Positions 48,801-61,592 are shown, counted from the first letter of the stretch. The stretch: 64,000 bases of DNA from Lindgomyces ingoldianus (GCF_010093535.1 NW_022985209.1:62001-126000), one strand, 5' to 3'. The notes: generated by a model not told the origin, from the sequence alone. Translations and numbers: made by a program.

Positions 48801-49873
48801 ATCAGATTCAGAAGCCTATCGATCACAAACCGAGCCCTGGAAAGCAGGTTTTATTAACTGGCTCAACCGGATTCCTAGGAAGCCACCTCCTTCGCCAGCT
48901 CGTTCAGAGTCCCAGCGTGGTGAAAATCCACGCCGTCGCGATCCGGCGTCATCATCTCACGAACCAGCCTGACGAGTTAGTGCCAAGCATCGCGGGAACC
49001 TCGTCCATGAAGATCAAAATATGGCCAGGCGACCTACGACTTCCTTACCTCGGGCTCTCTCCTCGCGAGCTCGACTATCTTGCAGACACGGTTGACGTTG
49101 TCATCCATAATGGCGCCGATGTCTCGTTCCTAAAAGCGTATCGGACACTGCGTGGTCCCAACGTCCTTTCAACGGTCGAGCTCTGCCGCCTAGCGCTCAA
49201 GCGTCGCATCCCTTTCCACTTCATCTCCTCTGCAGGCGTCTTACGGCTTTCGCATGATCTGGACGCTGTTGGGGAGGTTTCCATGGAAGCCTATACCCCT
49301 CCAACCGACGGGTCCGACGGATATATCGCGTCGAAATGGGCGAGTGAGCAAGTTCTCGAGCGCTCGGCCAGCCAGCTCGGGCTGCGGGTTCACATCCATC
49401 GACCAACCACCATCCTGGGTGACAGTGCTCCAAAAACGGACCTCATCGCAAATCTGGTGCGTTTCTCAATGACCATGAGAGCGGTTCCCATATTTCCTAG
49501 TGCATGTGGATTCATTAACATGGTACTCGCGGACGATGTAGCAAGGGGCATCCTTCAGGAGGTGTTGAATTCGCATGATTATCAGACGCCCGATGGAACA
49601 AGTGAGGATGAAATCCGTGCCATGCAGGACGAATCCTTCTGGCCTGAGGTGGGTCGAGTTTGTTGGAAGCATCACGCTAGCCAAACACAAATACCGCTCA
49701 CAAACCTGGGCGACTACTTGCAGGGCCAACAACATGATGCATTCCGAGAATTAAGTTTGGAGGATTGGGTGTCGGAAGCCGTGTCGCTCGGTCTGGATAA
49801 GAAGGTGGCGGCGGTGCTGAGTACGCCCGATGCACAGCAGGGGCATGGAATGACCGTTCCCCGACTCAGGTAG
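45848..49873 (+). CDS. PKS-NRPS-type synthase, C(partial)-A-T-R half (1,341 codons)
   Basis: An uninterrupted frame encodes the C-terminal half of a condensation domain (about residues 88-340). An adenylation domain follows: A2 LLAITRIGCIYLPLD; A3 LYTSGSTGRPKGV near 505; A4 FDTS; A5 SCYGPTEVS near 648; A7 YRTGDKGRL near 747; A8 GRIEGDSQVKLRGIRIELEE; A10 NVNGKLDRRAL near 859. A thiolation site FFQVGGNS is near 922, and then comes a terminal NAD(P)-binding reductase (LLTGSTGFLGSHLL near 1004; SSAG near 1125; YIASK near 1158; IHRPTTILG). The A-domain wording (YVPLDLRN-, LPNYSVYIxD-, GVACGYL-like) is that of fungal PKS-NRPS hybrids, where this half links an amino acid to a polyketide and releases it reductively or by cyclisation. 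The PKS half is absent, as is the front of the C domain with an intact HHxxxDG. The first about 85 residues match nothing. The A, T and R motifs are intact. It is probably a 5'-truncated gene at the desert edge; expression is unknown. Confidence 0.8.
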   Translation: MRGSADARIDANSERWERGSPQGPKELSENGTCNSKSRQGGSPKRFYSTPHGVWDGVVGNCQNPTEILERQQTPGMHQSVSRNECNENHSFWVSELTGLSRAPQFSFARTQTTGRPQNSGLHRVSAPLDTYLLSSITAVCAELNISSLAFSFTALGIMLSRVLELDGELCIALVMPTGTDKIQPDQSSALTAFLPIRIGVNRSDTISDTLHIVNRKLNVALAHGEIDMEALLDNIGYSNSLGEFVSAEFAYGKCTHRVEPSSSFVATEYRENSLDGFDLSIHVTESDDSGCAHVDLRAPQRVFTKYDAKILLDIYIHVVTEMQGCLSSRLKDLPLFDPAQGLHTVHYGMGPKMEHDWPATLLHKIDEMADIFPECTAVKDSRGNRMTYSQLLQRVSVIATSLLKDNLTKGSRVAVYCDPSLDSLCSLLAITRIGCIYLPLDLRNPSQRLASIVGDCDPSVIIFHQWTAWSVNELHSAAKLLNISSLPTESIDRSPIKCTPSDPAFILYTSGSTGRPKGVLISHGNFLGQITAVHREFSLDRERVLQQSSLGFDTSLHQIFVALTTGGAVIIATRDIRGDPPRLSELMLAERVTFTVGVPSEYSVLLRYGNRQLRQYSDWKYAVCGGERMTVSLKKEFRALGESGPILLSCYGPTEVSLASSFGILSYSDPQLGADEEDSPVGFTLPNYSVYILDHNMMPVPPGFPGEIYIGGVGVACGYLHNDKLSRERFLPDPFASREYSQRGWNRMYRTGDKGRLLPDGALAFLGRIEGDSQVKLRGIRIELEEVSKIILETSEGILHQAAVIVKGSENQYMVAFVTFSPGRRPTDTSSYVKKLLDMLPIPIYMRPAALVPLQTLPLNVNGKLDRRALHSINIGEAQPTKAEVEGTVTEMRLKGLWEEVLGECHLRDGFQIAPDSDFFQVGGNSILLAKLQRLIYDIFGVTIGYPDMFLASVLREMAGRIDSNYKTEVSPSINWSREIDEYFDQIQKPIDHKPSPGKQVLLTGSTGFLGSHLLRQLVQSPSVVKIHAVAIRRHHLTNQPDELVPSIAGTSSMKIKIWPGDLRLPYLGLSPRELDYLADTVDVVIHNGADVSFLKAYRTLRGPNVLSTVELCRLALKRRIPFHFISSAGVLRLSHDLDAVGEVSMEAYTPPTDGSDGYIASKWASEQVLERSASQLGLRVHIHRPTTILGDSAPKTDLIANLVRFSMTMRAVPIFPSACGFINMVLADDVARGILQEVLNSHDYQTPDGTSEDEIRAMQDESFWPEVGRVCWKHHASQTQIPLTNLGDYLQGQQHDAFRELSLEDWVSEAVSLGLDKKVAAVLSTPDAQQGHGMTVPRLR

Positions 49874-50507
49874 AAAGAATTTGTCAATTGCGGAGGGCAA
49901 AAATGCAGCAAATTTATTGTCAGCGAATGTGGAAACGAATCTGTGCAACATGTACAAGATTTCTCTCTTCGTTTAGTATTCGTGCAGCTTAAGCTGGCTG
50001 ATTGGTCAAGATTGATATTCTCAGAAGGTTCTCACTTCAAAATCACACATCGTTGCAACAAGTGTTGGTGACATGATCAACCACAACATCACATCATATA
50101 GACACGAATTTTTGTGCAGAGAATCTCATCCAGGCATCTCATCTAGAGGGTAGAAACGCTACGCTCATCCGGGATAGCTAACGGAGTAAATTCTACAAAC
50201 TCTAAACACCAGTAGAACGGCTAATCTGATAAGTACCTCAGTGCTGATGCATTTATGTAGTATTTGAGTTTACTAATTGATCCAAGTGGCATCGCTGATG
50301 AAGGAACAAAATGCCATGAAGCCAATTAGATCGGGGACGCCATCAGAATCACGTTGCCATTGAAGACGCGTGGTGGCTCCGTGAGAGCCTCCCGGGGGAC
50401 TGAGACCGTTGATCGCAATCTCACTAGCTAGTATTGGAATAGTTCCCTAGGGCCGCCGTCTTGATCGGCATTAGCGAGGCGACCCCTACGTATTGGTTTG
50501 CCGAGGC
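49874..50507. other. Intergenic region between two convergent genes
   Basis: This is 634 bp between the stop of the synthase (plus) and the stop of the rhodopsin-fold gene (minus). I see no frame or repeat. Confidence 0.7.
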
Positions 50508-51814
50508 TCAGCCATGATACCTGCTATCCAGAGAGTAATCGGTCAACTCAACACTATGTCTGACTGTAATCCCGCCCTCTAACCTCGCATCATCACTCAT
50601 CCGTCGGGCGGTAGCCATATGCAATCTTTTTTGTGACCCCCCATCATCAAACTGCGTATATTCCAGATCATCTGGGTTCCTAGAACGTTTTGGCTTGAAA
50701 GATCCAATGGTGACAATCGTTGAATTCGCCGGCGGGAGCCCACTTCTTGCATATGAGCTTAATGAGAATCGCTTAGGCAGGACGTAGCTGAGAATAGGTC
50801 TCAGCATAGGAAGGCAGGTGCAGATGACGGCGACCAATGGCTCGATGGCGGTCCAGATAAGTGCGTCCAGATATACCCCTTACGATAACGGTCAGCTGGA
50901 TCGTTGGAGGTGTGGGATTTCCAGAAACCTACACGTAAAATCTGGGTCGTTGACATGAATAATGGCTACTAGGAGTCGGACAATGGCAGTGACACAAGCG
51001 CTATTGAAGTCAACGAGAAAATCTGGAAAGGTGCCTTCCCGCACTCACAAAGCACCCAGGAGAAAGACTAAGCTAAGCGCGATCTTTTGCGGCTTCGTGA
51101 GTTGCAGTCTCCAGACCTGGTTGACCGGAAGCATCAGAATGAAGACGTCGAGAGTAATGTTGACGACGGCATAACCAATGTCGTACTTAAGGAGATTCAT
51201 ACACTTCTTTCCCGGGATGTCTTGAAACCAGTACGCTTGGACCGGTATGCAGGTGAAGATCCCTGAGATGGACATCGCCGTCCACCACATGATGCAAACA
51301 ATGATACCTAATGTCACAACTCTCCGGAAAAAAGGAAGATCGAATATGCGTCGGTACATGAGAAGCATCGCGATCTTGTTGACAGGACCTGTCATGACAT
51401 ATATCTGGTTGTAAGAGTAGAGCGTCTTCCAGAACGGTACGTAGTGAAATGTGTCCTTGATGGCCTCTAGATGCTTACCGATGCCCAGTTTTGTGCCTGG
51501 ACCGCGGGTCAGTGGGTGATTGAAGCAATGCTATCATGGTCGAGGAGAGGATCGTACAAATGGTCGAGCAAATGCAACACCCGATGGCCAGCACCTCTTT
51601 TGGTCAGTATCGAGCCCTCGCCAGGCATCGAACCTCAGATACTTACTAGTGCGAATACGGCCATCCAATCATCAATCTTCCAGGGCTGTGCTTTCATTTT
51701 TCTCGACGTGAAGCGTCCGAAGACTGCTAAAATAGCCACTCCTGCCACAGACCACACGCTTGCGAACAGCACTGGGCCTCGGTCTGCGTTAATGTCATAA
51801 TTCTTTGCTGACAT
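50508..51814 (-). CDS. Seven-transmembrane rhodopsin-fold membrane protein (PTH11/SAT-like), 363 aa
   Basis: Five exons join in phase: 51814-51647, 51594-51558, 51496-51049, 51000-50933, 50878-50508. The introns are 52, 61, 48 and 54 bp, with donors GTAAGT, GTACGA, GTGAGT and GTAGGT, and all have AG acceptors. The start at MSAKNYDINADRGP is followed by the first hydrophobic segment. Family landmarks in order: WKIDDW, KIAMLLMYRRIF, the Cys pair in the loop ISGIFTCIPVQAYWF...KKC, LPVNQVWRLQL, DPDFTWVYLDALIWTAIEP and CLPMLRPIL. These are typical of the fungal rhodopsin-domain family (PF20684). Members are plasma-membrane proteins; some act as PTH11-like receptors, most have unknown ligands, and members recur beside secondary-metabolite genes. 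The C-terminal about 90 residues are cytoplasmic and polar. No defect is seen. Confidence 0.85.
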
Positions 51815-52737
51815 TTGGAGATATGATGAGAAGAAATTCACAGTCGAACGTCGGGGAGGGCAGGACAGATGAGGTTTGGTGGTGAGCTTTGACGAGAGAA
51901 AAAGCAAGGCTCAGGAAGGGAATAGTGTGGCATTTGAACAGAGGTAGTGTTTCAGGACGCAGCTCGCATGTAATCGGCAGGGCACCACGGGTTGAACTAC
52001 ATGTTGGACGCCTCTTTTGAACGCCATGAGGCACAGCATACACTTGGAAAACTCTAATGTGCGGATTAGGGAAGCTGATTCTAGTTTAATTTCCTACAAG
52101 ACCCACAGGATGGTCCGTGGTCTTCGGCTCTGGTAGGATTATCCGAGAGAGTTGCGCTTAAACGCCTCCCTGTACGGTCGTATACGCAAGCGGCGGCGAC
52201 CCGCTCCCCCGGACACTCCACGGGAATTCGTAATCAAGCCGTTGTAAATACAAGCAATTTCTGGGCCCGGCATCCAATAAGACGACAGCCGGACCCTCCC
52301 ATTCAACAATCTTCGCGTCGCTTACATCCTTACGCTAGGCGTCCAACAGGGACAGATTGCGCAACACTATCATGCTCCTCCCGCGCCCACGATCCACTCC
52401 TCTAAGTGAGATGCATAGATATGCAGCACGCTAGCCCTTCAGCGTAAGAATGGAATGATTGGGATGATTCTACTTTAGAGCGATCTGATTTAATTGTCTC
52501 TACATCCTCACGTGTATAGGGTCTTGATTGTTCTTTGCTCGGACACAACCAAGTCATCCTCACTCACTGGGGAAAAGCCAGGCCTCCAGACAAATATCAT
52601 GGGGATCAACAAACGCTCTCGGTTGCGTCCGGTATTCATTCTCTGTAGTTTAGGTGGAACACTACCTGAACCATATCAAAGTCGACGAGTACATCCGCTA
52701 CCATGCCATAAAGCTAGATGGAGGTTCCGAAATGTAC
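51815..52737. other. Intergenic region, promoter of the rhodopsin-fold gene
   Basis: This is 923 bp between the start of the rhodopsin-fold gene and the stop of the transporter, both on minus. Short frames here have no family resemblance. No repeat is seen. Confidence 0.6.
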
Positions 52738-54472
52738 CTAGTGGACGTCTGGGGTTGTCTTTTTCGTCTCTTCGAACTCAGCGGGAGGCTCAACTTCCCG
52801 AGGTATGATGACAGTGTCCTCTAGGCCATAGTTCGTCTGCTTGACCCCAAACCAGCAGACCCAAAGCATGCAAAAGAGTCCGGTGCCCTGCAAAGTAAAT
52901 GAGAAGGCGACAATCTGGCTCTGGGTGAGAGTGCCAGCGGCTTCTGTGCCAAACGTAGCGCAGAGCCCACCAGCCAGACATCCTTTGGCAAACCCTGCAT
53001 AGCGAGCCAGAGTCTCTGGGTCATTTGTCAGTGCAGCGACAATCCACTGGACAACAACTTGATACTACTTCGATCAGTACGGTAGTCAGTCTGGCTGAGA
53101 CGTTGGGAAGACGCTTACGATGACCATGTTGATACCAAGCAGCAGAGTCAACACGAGGAATCCCGCAAATTCGCCGCCTGTCCAATCCCAAAGTGGAGGC
53201 GCCGTGAGATCCAAGGGGTTTCTGTCGAGCCAAACAAGTAGACCAATCCAAGTTGCAATAGTAAGGACCCCCATGGACGTCGTTGAGATCAGGCCACGGG
53301 CTCTTCTCGAACCAATCTTAGAACTATCTAGCAACGGTGTGATCCCAATTGCACCTACTGCTTGCATTGCTACAAACATGACGGAATTTAAGCTACGAGT
53401 GCGGATATTGAAATATAGGGCTAGGTGCATTAGCTACCGTCGACTCTACCAGCCTCTAATTAGGATTGGAACTTACAATTTATCGTGGAAAATACGATGA
53501 TGGCAATCTCGGAGCCGAACATAGGCAAAATCAGCACAACCATTCGCCAGTCCAAAAAGATTCGGGCCTGGGCCTTGATTCCTGCTTTCCAAGAGTGATG
53601 TGGGTTCTGCGCGATGGCAGTTCCATCATCTCTCCGAACACGTGCTGGATCAATGATGCCGAAAAACGCGACAAAGAATGCCATACACATGAGGATGATG
53701 AATACGATGTATACGGAGTCGGGGCACTTGACAGCGCCAGCATTGTAATTGATGCCAAAGGCCATCAAGGACGCGATGGTGCCTTCATTACAGGTCAGCC
53801 CCACAATGGGAGAAGCAAAACGTAGGATGGGACGACTTGCTCCCAAAACTGAGAAGACCCCATTGCATGGAGATGAACGACCCCTTCTTCTGCTCAGTCG
53901 CATAGGAGAATGCGATGAAGCCGGCTGCGGTCCACAGATGAACTGCAGTAATCCCTAGGAGGGTGCCAGCGAAGATGGGGTACCATATGTGGCCAGTATT
54001 GCTAACTGTGCCGCCTTAGCATCCATGCGGACCAGGCACGTCGCATTCAAATATCTTACAATACCACATAGCACCCGCGAAAACTGGGTAGCCTATGGAG
54101 CCAAAGAGAAGCGTGAACCTCGGACCAATTGCAGTGACTACGGAGCCACTGAACATGCCCGTCACGAAATACACAGCATACAGGACCGAATTGGTGATAT
54201 TTGCCATTTGTGTCGCATTGGCTGGCCCGCCACCGGCGCCCAGGACAGTGAGGGCAACACTGTTTCCGCGGTTAGAGGACGGATAATGCTCGTATGCTTA
54301 ACCGGACTAGATCAGCTACCTACTAGATGCCGGGAGTTAAGCAAACGATCACGGCTGCCAGAAAATTCTGCACGAAGGGACTGTATTAACAGATCAGCAA
54401 GAAGAGGAGACCCCACAGGGGATAGGCGGGGGTAACGTACCTGTCCAACCTCGGCATCTTCAGGGGGGCCAT
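52738..54472 (-). CDS. UNC93-like major facilitator transporter, 462 aa
   Basis: Seven exons join in phase: 54472-54441, 54380-54324, 54259-54060, 54005-53841, 53782-53477, 53420-53119, 53064-52738. Introns are 54-64 bp. The fourth (53783-53840) begins GCAAGT, so it looks like a GC-AG intron; no GT donor there gives as good a protein. Landmarks: PFVQNFLAAVIVCLTPGIY, TVLGAGGGPANATQMAN, GPRFTLLFGSIGYPVFAGA, IFAGTLLGITAVHLWTAAG, YATEQKKGSFISMQW, SLYFNIRTRSLNSV, VVVQWIVAALTND, YGLEDTVIIP. This is the DUF895/UNC93-like group of MFS proteins, integral plasma- or organelle-membrane proteins with undefined substrates. It is divergent from the amidohydrolase gene across about 300 bp, suggesting co-regulation. 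No broken residues are seen. Confidence 0.88.
53783..53840 (-). other. Apparent GC-AG intron in the transporter gene
   Basis: The donor reads GGGA|GCAAGT and the acceptor AATGAAG|GC, with a CTGAC branch site. The 58-bp removal preserves phase and gives LLSFGSTIASLMAF, matching the usual QWNLLALGGTIAS of the family. The nearest GT alternative drops several expected residues. Confidence 0.65.
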
Positions 54473-54775
54473 CCTGATAGATGTTTACGGAGTAAGGAAA
54501 AGAAGGATATGGAGGAGTCTGAAAGAAGAAGGGGGTGGTATGGGGGCGTCTGGCTTTTGGGTGAGACAAGGAAATAGATTGCGGTGGTCTCTGAGGTTTT
54601 CTGGTGGCGCGAGTGTTGCGGCGAAGATGCAGAATGGGCGTCGACGCGTCGACGCCGCCGGGAGGAGAAGGAATGATAAGCCAGACTCCTTGATGGAGTG
54701 ATTAATAAATACGGCATCTCCCATCTCCACGCTCACCGCAACACGACTCAAAATCGCTGAACACCAACTCACGAC
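54473..54775. promoter_or_regulatory. Shared divergent promoter (transporter / amidohydrolase)
   Basis: This is 303 bp between two start codons on opposite strands. It contains the palindrome GGCGTCGACGCGTCGACGCC (about 54638-54657) and pyrimidine-rich flanks. No binding site can be named from sequence alone. Confidence 0.6.
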
Positions 54776-57154
54776 ATGACCGCCATGAGCTCCATGGGCC
54801 CCACTCCACCCGCCGCAGCCGCAGCCGCAGCCGCAGCCGCGAAGGTTGCCGCCGGCCGACACATTGTCGGCTATGCGGACCCGCTCGTCGTCTCGGCAGG
54901 CGACCGTGTCTGCGTGCAGGTGTCCTGCCAGCGGCCACGCTACACCAGCAGTCTTGTACGGCTCGGACCGTCCATGGAAGCGAAGGACGCTCCCCCACCC
55001 GACCATCAGGCCATCTCTAGCGTTCCCGAGACCACGTACCCTGGAAGGCCGCAATTCACTCGACTCGGGTCCTTTGCCTCGGTCCCATGGTTCGTGGGGG
55101 CCTATTCAACCCCAGCTAGCGACCTTGCCCTGGCCGTCTCCTTCTGGGCTCGGCCCGACCTCCCCGAACGCGCGGGCCATGACCAGTTCTTCTTCTCGAC
55201 GCTCCAACGTGACGGTGGCGCTGGGTTTGCATCCTTCATTGACAGGGATGGAGCATTGACTCTCGCCGTTGGCAGCGAGCGCGGACGCCTTACCACCCAA
55301 CTCCCAATCACACTCAAGCGGCACAGCTGGACCTTCCTTACCTTCACCTTCAATGCCCCCTCACGCACAGTTGCCGTCTCTGCGAGGAGCAAGGAAAGCC
55401 ATGTCGACAGCGCTCATTCCCAGCATGCCTCTCACGTATTGACCCACCCTTTCGTCCTTTCATCTTCCCAATCTCTGACTATTGCGAGTCATTCGAGCCA
55501 GGACCGTGTGTCCGCGGTCCCTGTCGACTCGACCTCTTTCAACGGCAGGATCGATAGTTTCAGGATCGACCTCGTGGCTGCAGCAGACACGAGAACCGTC
55601 TTGCATCTGGATTTTTCCAAGGACATCCCCACGGATCACCTCAGGGACATCTCGGATAGCGCCTGCCACGGCTCCCTTTTCAACTGCCCCGCTCGGGCCG
55701 TGACGGGCCACGACTGGGATGCGTCGGAGACGGACTGGACTCGCGCTTCCTACGGGTACGGAGCGATTCACTTCCACGATGACGATGTGGATGATGCCGC
55801 CTGGGCGACCGACTTCGAGCTCGTGCTGCCCAAAGACCTCGCGTCTGGGTTCTATGGATTCGTCATCAACGACGGGGAATCCGAGGACATCGTTCCGTTC
55901 TTCATCAGGCCCGACTTGACCCAGCCCCCAACCAATAAGGTGGTCTTCATTGTCCCAACCTTCACATATACTGCCTACGCAAACGACCGAATGTACGACA
56001 CCTCACGTGACGTGCATATCGACATCCCGGGATCCGATTCGGTGCATCGCGGTCGTCACCTCCGCATCTTGGAGGCCCGCCCTGACCTTGGAATCTCGCT
56101 CTACGACAGTCATAACGATGGCTCCGGGGCCACCCATTCAAGCACGAAGCGAGTCGTTCTTAATATGAGACCCGAGTGAGAAACCCCCCACTATGTCCCC
56201 ACGGTCTGCACTGACGCCTTGAAAAACAGCTACTTTCACTGGGGATTCGGCGGCCCCCGCGAGTTGTCCGCTGACCTTTGGTTTATCGGGTTCCTCGATA
56301 GGGAGCTTGGCCCAGGTAATTACGACGTGATCACCGACCATGACATCTCGTGCTACGGTTCCTCTATACTGCTTCGCTATTCCATCGCCATCAGCGGCAG
56401 TCATCCAGAATACCCCACATACAAAATGCTGGATGCGTATGACGCCTTCCTCGCAGCTGGTGGCTTCTTCATGTATCTAGGCGGCAACGGATACTACTGG
56501 GTGACTGGGCACGACCATGAGCGGCCCCATCGAATCGAAGTTCGGCGGGCAGATCAGGGATGCAGAGTATTCGGTCTTCCTCCAGGTCACTGGTTCCTTG
56601 CGCTGACGGGCGAGCAAGGAGGACTATGGCGCAGCCGTGGACGAAATCCGAACCGCATCTGTGGACTAGGTAGCGATGCCTGTGGGATGGGCCAAGGTGC
56701 TCCTTATGGCATCGTGCCTGAGGCAAGACAGAATCCGAAGCTTGAGTTCCTGTTCAAGGGCCACGGCCTGGAGAAGAATGATATCATTGGGGACTTCGGC
56801 CTCGTGCAAGGCGCGGCATCTGGTGATGAGATTGACCGTCTAGATTATTCGCTTGGCACTCCGGAAAATGCAGTCATCATCGCGACGACGAAGCTTGCAG
56901 GTGGGCATTCGGACAACTATGCTTTGTTCAACGAAGAGATTCTTTTTCCCATGGTTAACACTTTGGGAACCACATCAGACAAGGTGAGAAGCGATCTCGT
57001 TTATTTCGAGACTGGAAGCGGAGGTGCCGTTTTCGGGGTTGGTAGCATCAACTGGGTAGGCAGCCTGGCCTGGAAAAATTACGAGAACAACGTAGCACAG
57101 ATCACTGCAAATGTGCTCCATGAGTTTGTGAAGAGGTGCGCTAGCAAGTCTTAG
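54776..57154 (+). CDS. N,N-dimethylformamidase large-subunit-like amidohydrolase, 774 aa
   Basis: Two exons (54776-56175, 56230-57154) are split by a 54-bp GTGAG-AG intron that keeps phase and yields NMRPDYFHWGFGGP. The N-terminus carries an 11-residue Ala run. Next comes a jelly-roll/LamG-like part (FWARPDL, FNGRIDSFRIDLV), and the C-terminal DMFase domain with FIVPTFTYTAYAND (near 390-402), SADLWFIGFLD, YDVITDHDI, GSHPEYPTYKMLDAYDAFL, FFMYLGGNGYYWVTG (near 545-557), HRIEVRRAD, GGLWRSRGR, GDFGLVQGAASG, DRLDYSLGTP and VYFETGSGGAVFGVGSI. Bacterial relatives hydrolyse DMF to formate and dimethylamine using a mononuclear iron held by Tyr/Glu ligands. The native fungal substrate is unknown. The domain looks complete. 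The start could also be the Met at residue 4 or 7. Confidence 0.85.
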
Positions 57155-58153
57155 AAGAATCCGGTGTAAAATTAGGCTACTTGTGTCGGTAGCCTTCTAG
57201 TCCATTAATCCAAAATGTTTTGTCAAGTAACTACGCAGTACTCACTAGCAAGGTTTTGTTCCATGGAAATTCATCCCATTTAGTCCCTTCGCAACTTCGA
57301 CGCTAGACTGCATTTCTTCATCACCAGTCTCAACACCACAATTCGCTGGGACACACTCCAGCTTTCAGAGAGGAATCTTAAAATAGGTATTCAAGACTAG
57401 GGATAAATTTTTAAACTTTGTAAATACGTCACTGTTAAAATATTAAGGTACAAAATTTACTATTGTTGGTGAGTTTTGGGCCTGGCGGATGAGTGGTAAC
57501 AGACGTTGTCCGACGGACGCTTACTCTATGCTTATATAGTTCCTCCATGGACGAGAAGCGGGATGCCAAGAGGTATTAGGAGCGGTTAGAGTGAATAGTA
57601 GCTAGTAACTTCGTCTCTTCACTACTGCCTTCACAAGGGTAGGCCGGAGCGGGTCGGTCATCCTCCCTGCTAGCGTCACCAAAGGTGTTCGTCTACTTCC
57701 GTTAGGTCCCCTTACAAAATTGCCTTCCGCTTAGGTCAAAGCCCGCGTCTATGACTTATTACGCCGCGCTTTAGACTGTGCAATCAGCCGCATATCGCCT
57801 GGGCGGAGCTTGTTCGAACTGCCTCCTCATAAACCTAGGGATATGCTAGGTATAGCAGAATCACTGCACCGCACTCCTTCTATATCACTTTCAGGTTTGA
57901 TTCTTCGGTATTTTCTCGCAAATGCTGCCTCATATGTCCGAACCATGAATGCCGTAGCCCGAACCTGAAAAGCATCAACAGCCGACTGCCTGTGCCAGCC
58001 AATAACGGAGTGCTGTGTGTAGCGAGATGATATGCAGCAACGGCAGTAAACGGACGGACACCCCGCATGACACCCTCGAATTATGGCAGCTCAATCTCCT
58101 CTCTCCCAATCCATAAATTCCTCAGCTACTACAAAACCCCCGCTATGGAAGCT
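57155..58153. other. Intergenic region between convergent genes
   Basis: This is 999 bp between the stop of the amidohydrolase gene and the stop of the kinase copy. Composition is mixed, with an AT-rich patch at about 57370-57470. I see no gene, tRNA-like fold or repeat. Confidence 0.6.
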
Positions 58154-60300
<2,147 letters not shown>

Positions 60301-61103
60301 GGTTGCGGCGATCGAATGCAGTCAGCTGCAGAAGGGCCCTAGGAGTGGGTAGGTGGAGAGGGTAGTAGCTGCCGAGTGACCAGAGGGGAGCGGCAGGCCT
60401 GGCAGTACAGCAGAACAGTGTGGAGAGAAGTAGTGAGAACCTTCAGGAGTATAAGTGGCAAGGTGTGCTCTTATCACGCTATCGGCGACCTGAAGTCCTT
60501 CAATGTACCTCCTCTGGGAGAAGCTGGAGCGAGGGCCGAGACGAAACGAGGCTCATATATACTGTTCACCAGCAGCACGCCAATCTACAGCACTCCGATT
60601 TCCGGCGTTCCGACGCCGCGCAAGCGAACCGTCTATTTTGAGCTTTCGACGACGCTTGGTGGACGCGACAGCCCACATAACCTCTGATGCGGCTATCGCT
60701 ACCTCCACACAGCCACACCAACCTGAAACTCAACCGCCATCAGCATCGCGCCTAGCACATCGTCGGAATTGCCCTCAGCGCATGGGTTTTCGCTGTAATT
60801 TGAATGTTGGATATAAGCCGCCCCACCTTCCGATATGCAGCTCCTGATAAAATCGCTAACAATCTCTTGTGCGAGAAGACATCTTATTTAATGTAATTTG
60901 TACTTAAAATGGATATATTATTGCGTTGTTGTGTTGTTTTATTGCACAGGCTTGGAATACTGATAGGTATCCGACTTTTTCGTTACCGCAAGAGCACCTT
61001 GTGCGCGTTTTGGCCTTCACCGCCACATTCACGGCTCCATTTCTCACCTCCGGCGCCAGGCGTGGCAATCGTCTTTCACCACTCCCACGCATAGAGGGGC
61101 ACC
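60301..61103. other. Intergenic region between divergent relics
   Basis: This is 803 bp between the kinase start (minus) and the Ada2 start (plus). It would hold both promoters. Frames in it are short and unlike any family I know. A short AT-rich patch lies at about 60850-60935. Confidence 0.55.
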
Positions 61104-61592
61104 ATGGGTCTTATCAAGAAGAAGTCCGCGTCGCGAGGCAACGAGGACGACGTCACGTACGTAGGTATGTCTGCGATGTTTGCTTGTCGGACATCGTGCC
61201 GACAGAGCGCTTAGCAACCCCTTTACTACTACCCTCACCGCAGTTGTTGATACTGCCTTCTGCAGTGCCGAATACGCTGTGCCAACAGTTCCTACCATGA
61301 GTACGACCTCTGCATGCCCTGCTTTTCCGACGCCAAGTATACCCGTAAACATGACCCTCAGACCCACGCACATCAAGTAATTGAGCAGCACTCGATAGCA
61401 ATATTTATCAATGATTGGTTACAAATGAGTTGGCGATCCTAGACGGTGCGGAACCATATGGGCTAGGATCATGGGCAGACATAGCAGACTGCATCGGCGG
61501 CCTCAGGTCCAAGGCCAAGGTCCAAGACTATTATGTCAAAATCTAGTCAACAGCTCCAGGTTTCCGCTTCCTAGGAACCCTAAGCTCTTAGC
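61104..61592 (+). pseudogene. Truncated Ada2 (SAGA adaptor) copy: ZZ finger and SANT
   Basis: The start MGLIKKKSASRGNEDDVTY is that of Ada2. Then YVCDVCLSDIVPT after an apparent 8-nt insertion, an intron-like gap lacking a GT donor (about 61203-61265) with CAG acceptor, and CRIRCANSSYHEYDLCMPCF, which completes a ZZ zinc finger (CDVC ... CA ... YDLCMPCF ... HDPQTHAHQVIEQHSIAIF). After a one-base deletion near 61420 comes the SANT start: [40 protein letters not shown] stop and frame change follow at about 61540, and NSSRFPLPRNPKLL is the last recognisable piece before foldback sequence at 61592. Real Ada2 continues for about 350 residues through SWIRM. It is a broken duplicate; the functional gene must be elsewhere. 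Confidence 0.8.

Noticed and set aside
45304..49957. Numerous minus-strand frames under the synthase gene
   Set aside because: They are shadows of a long coding frame. None carries a domain, and the plus frame has all A/T/R motifs.
54485..55054. 189-codon minus frame across the divergent promoter
   Set aside because: It overlaps the start of the amidohydrolase gene and its repeat-coded Ala run. Its Gly/Cys-rich part is the antisense of that run.
57155..58153. Possible tRNA or small gene between the hydrolase and the kinase copy
   Set aside because: I looked for cloverleaf arms with a GGTTCRA-type T-loop and found none convincing; frames are short.
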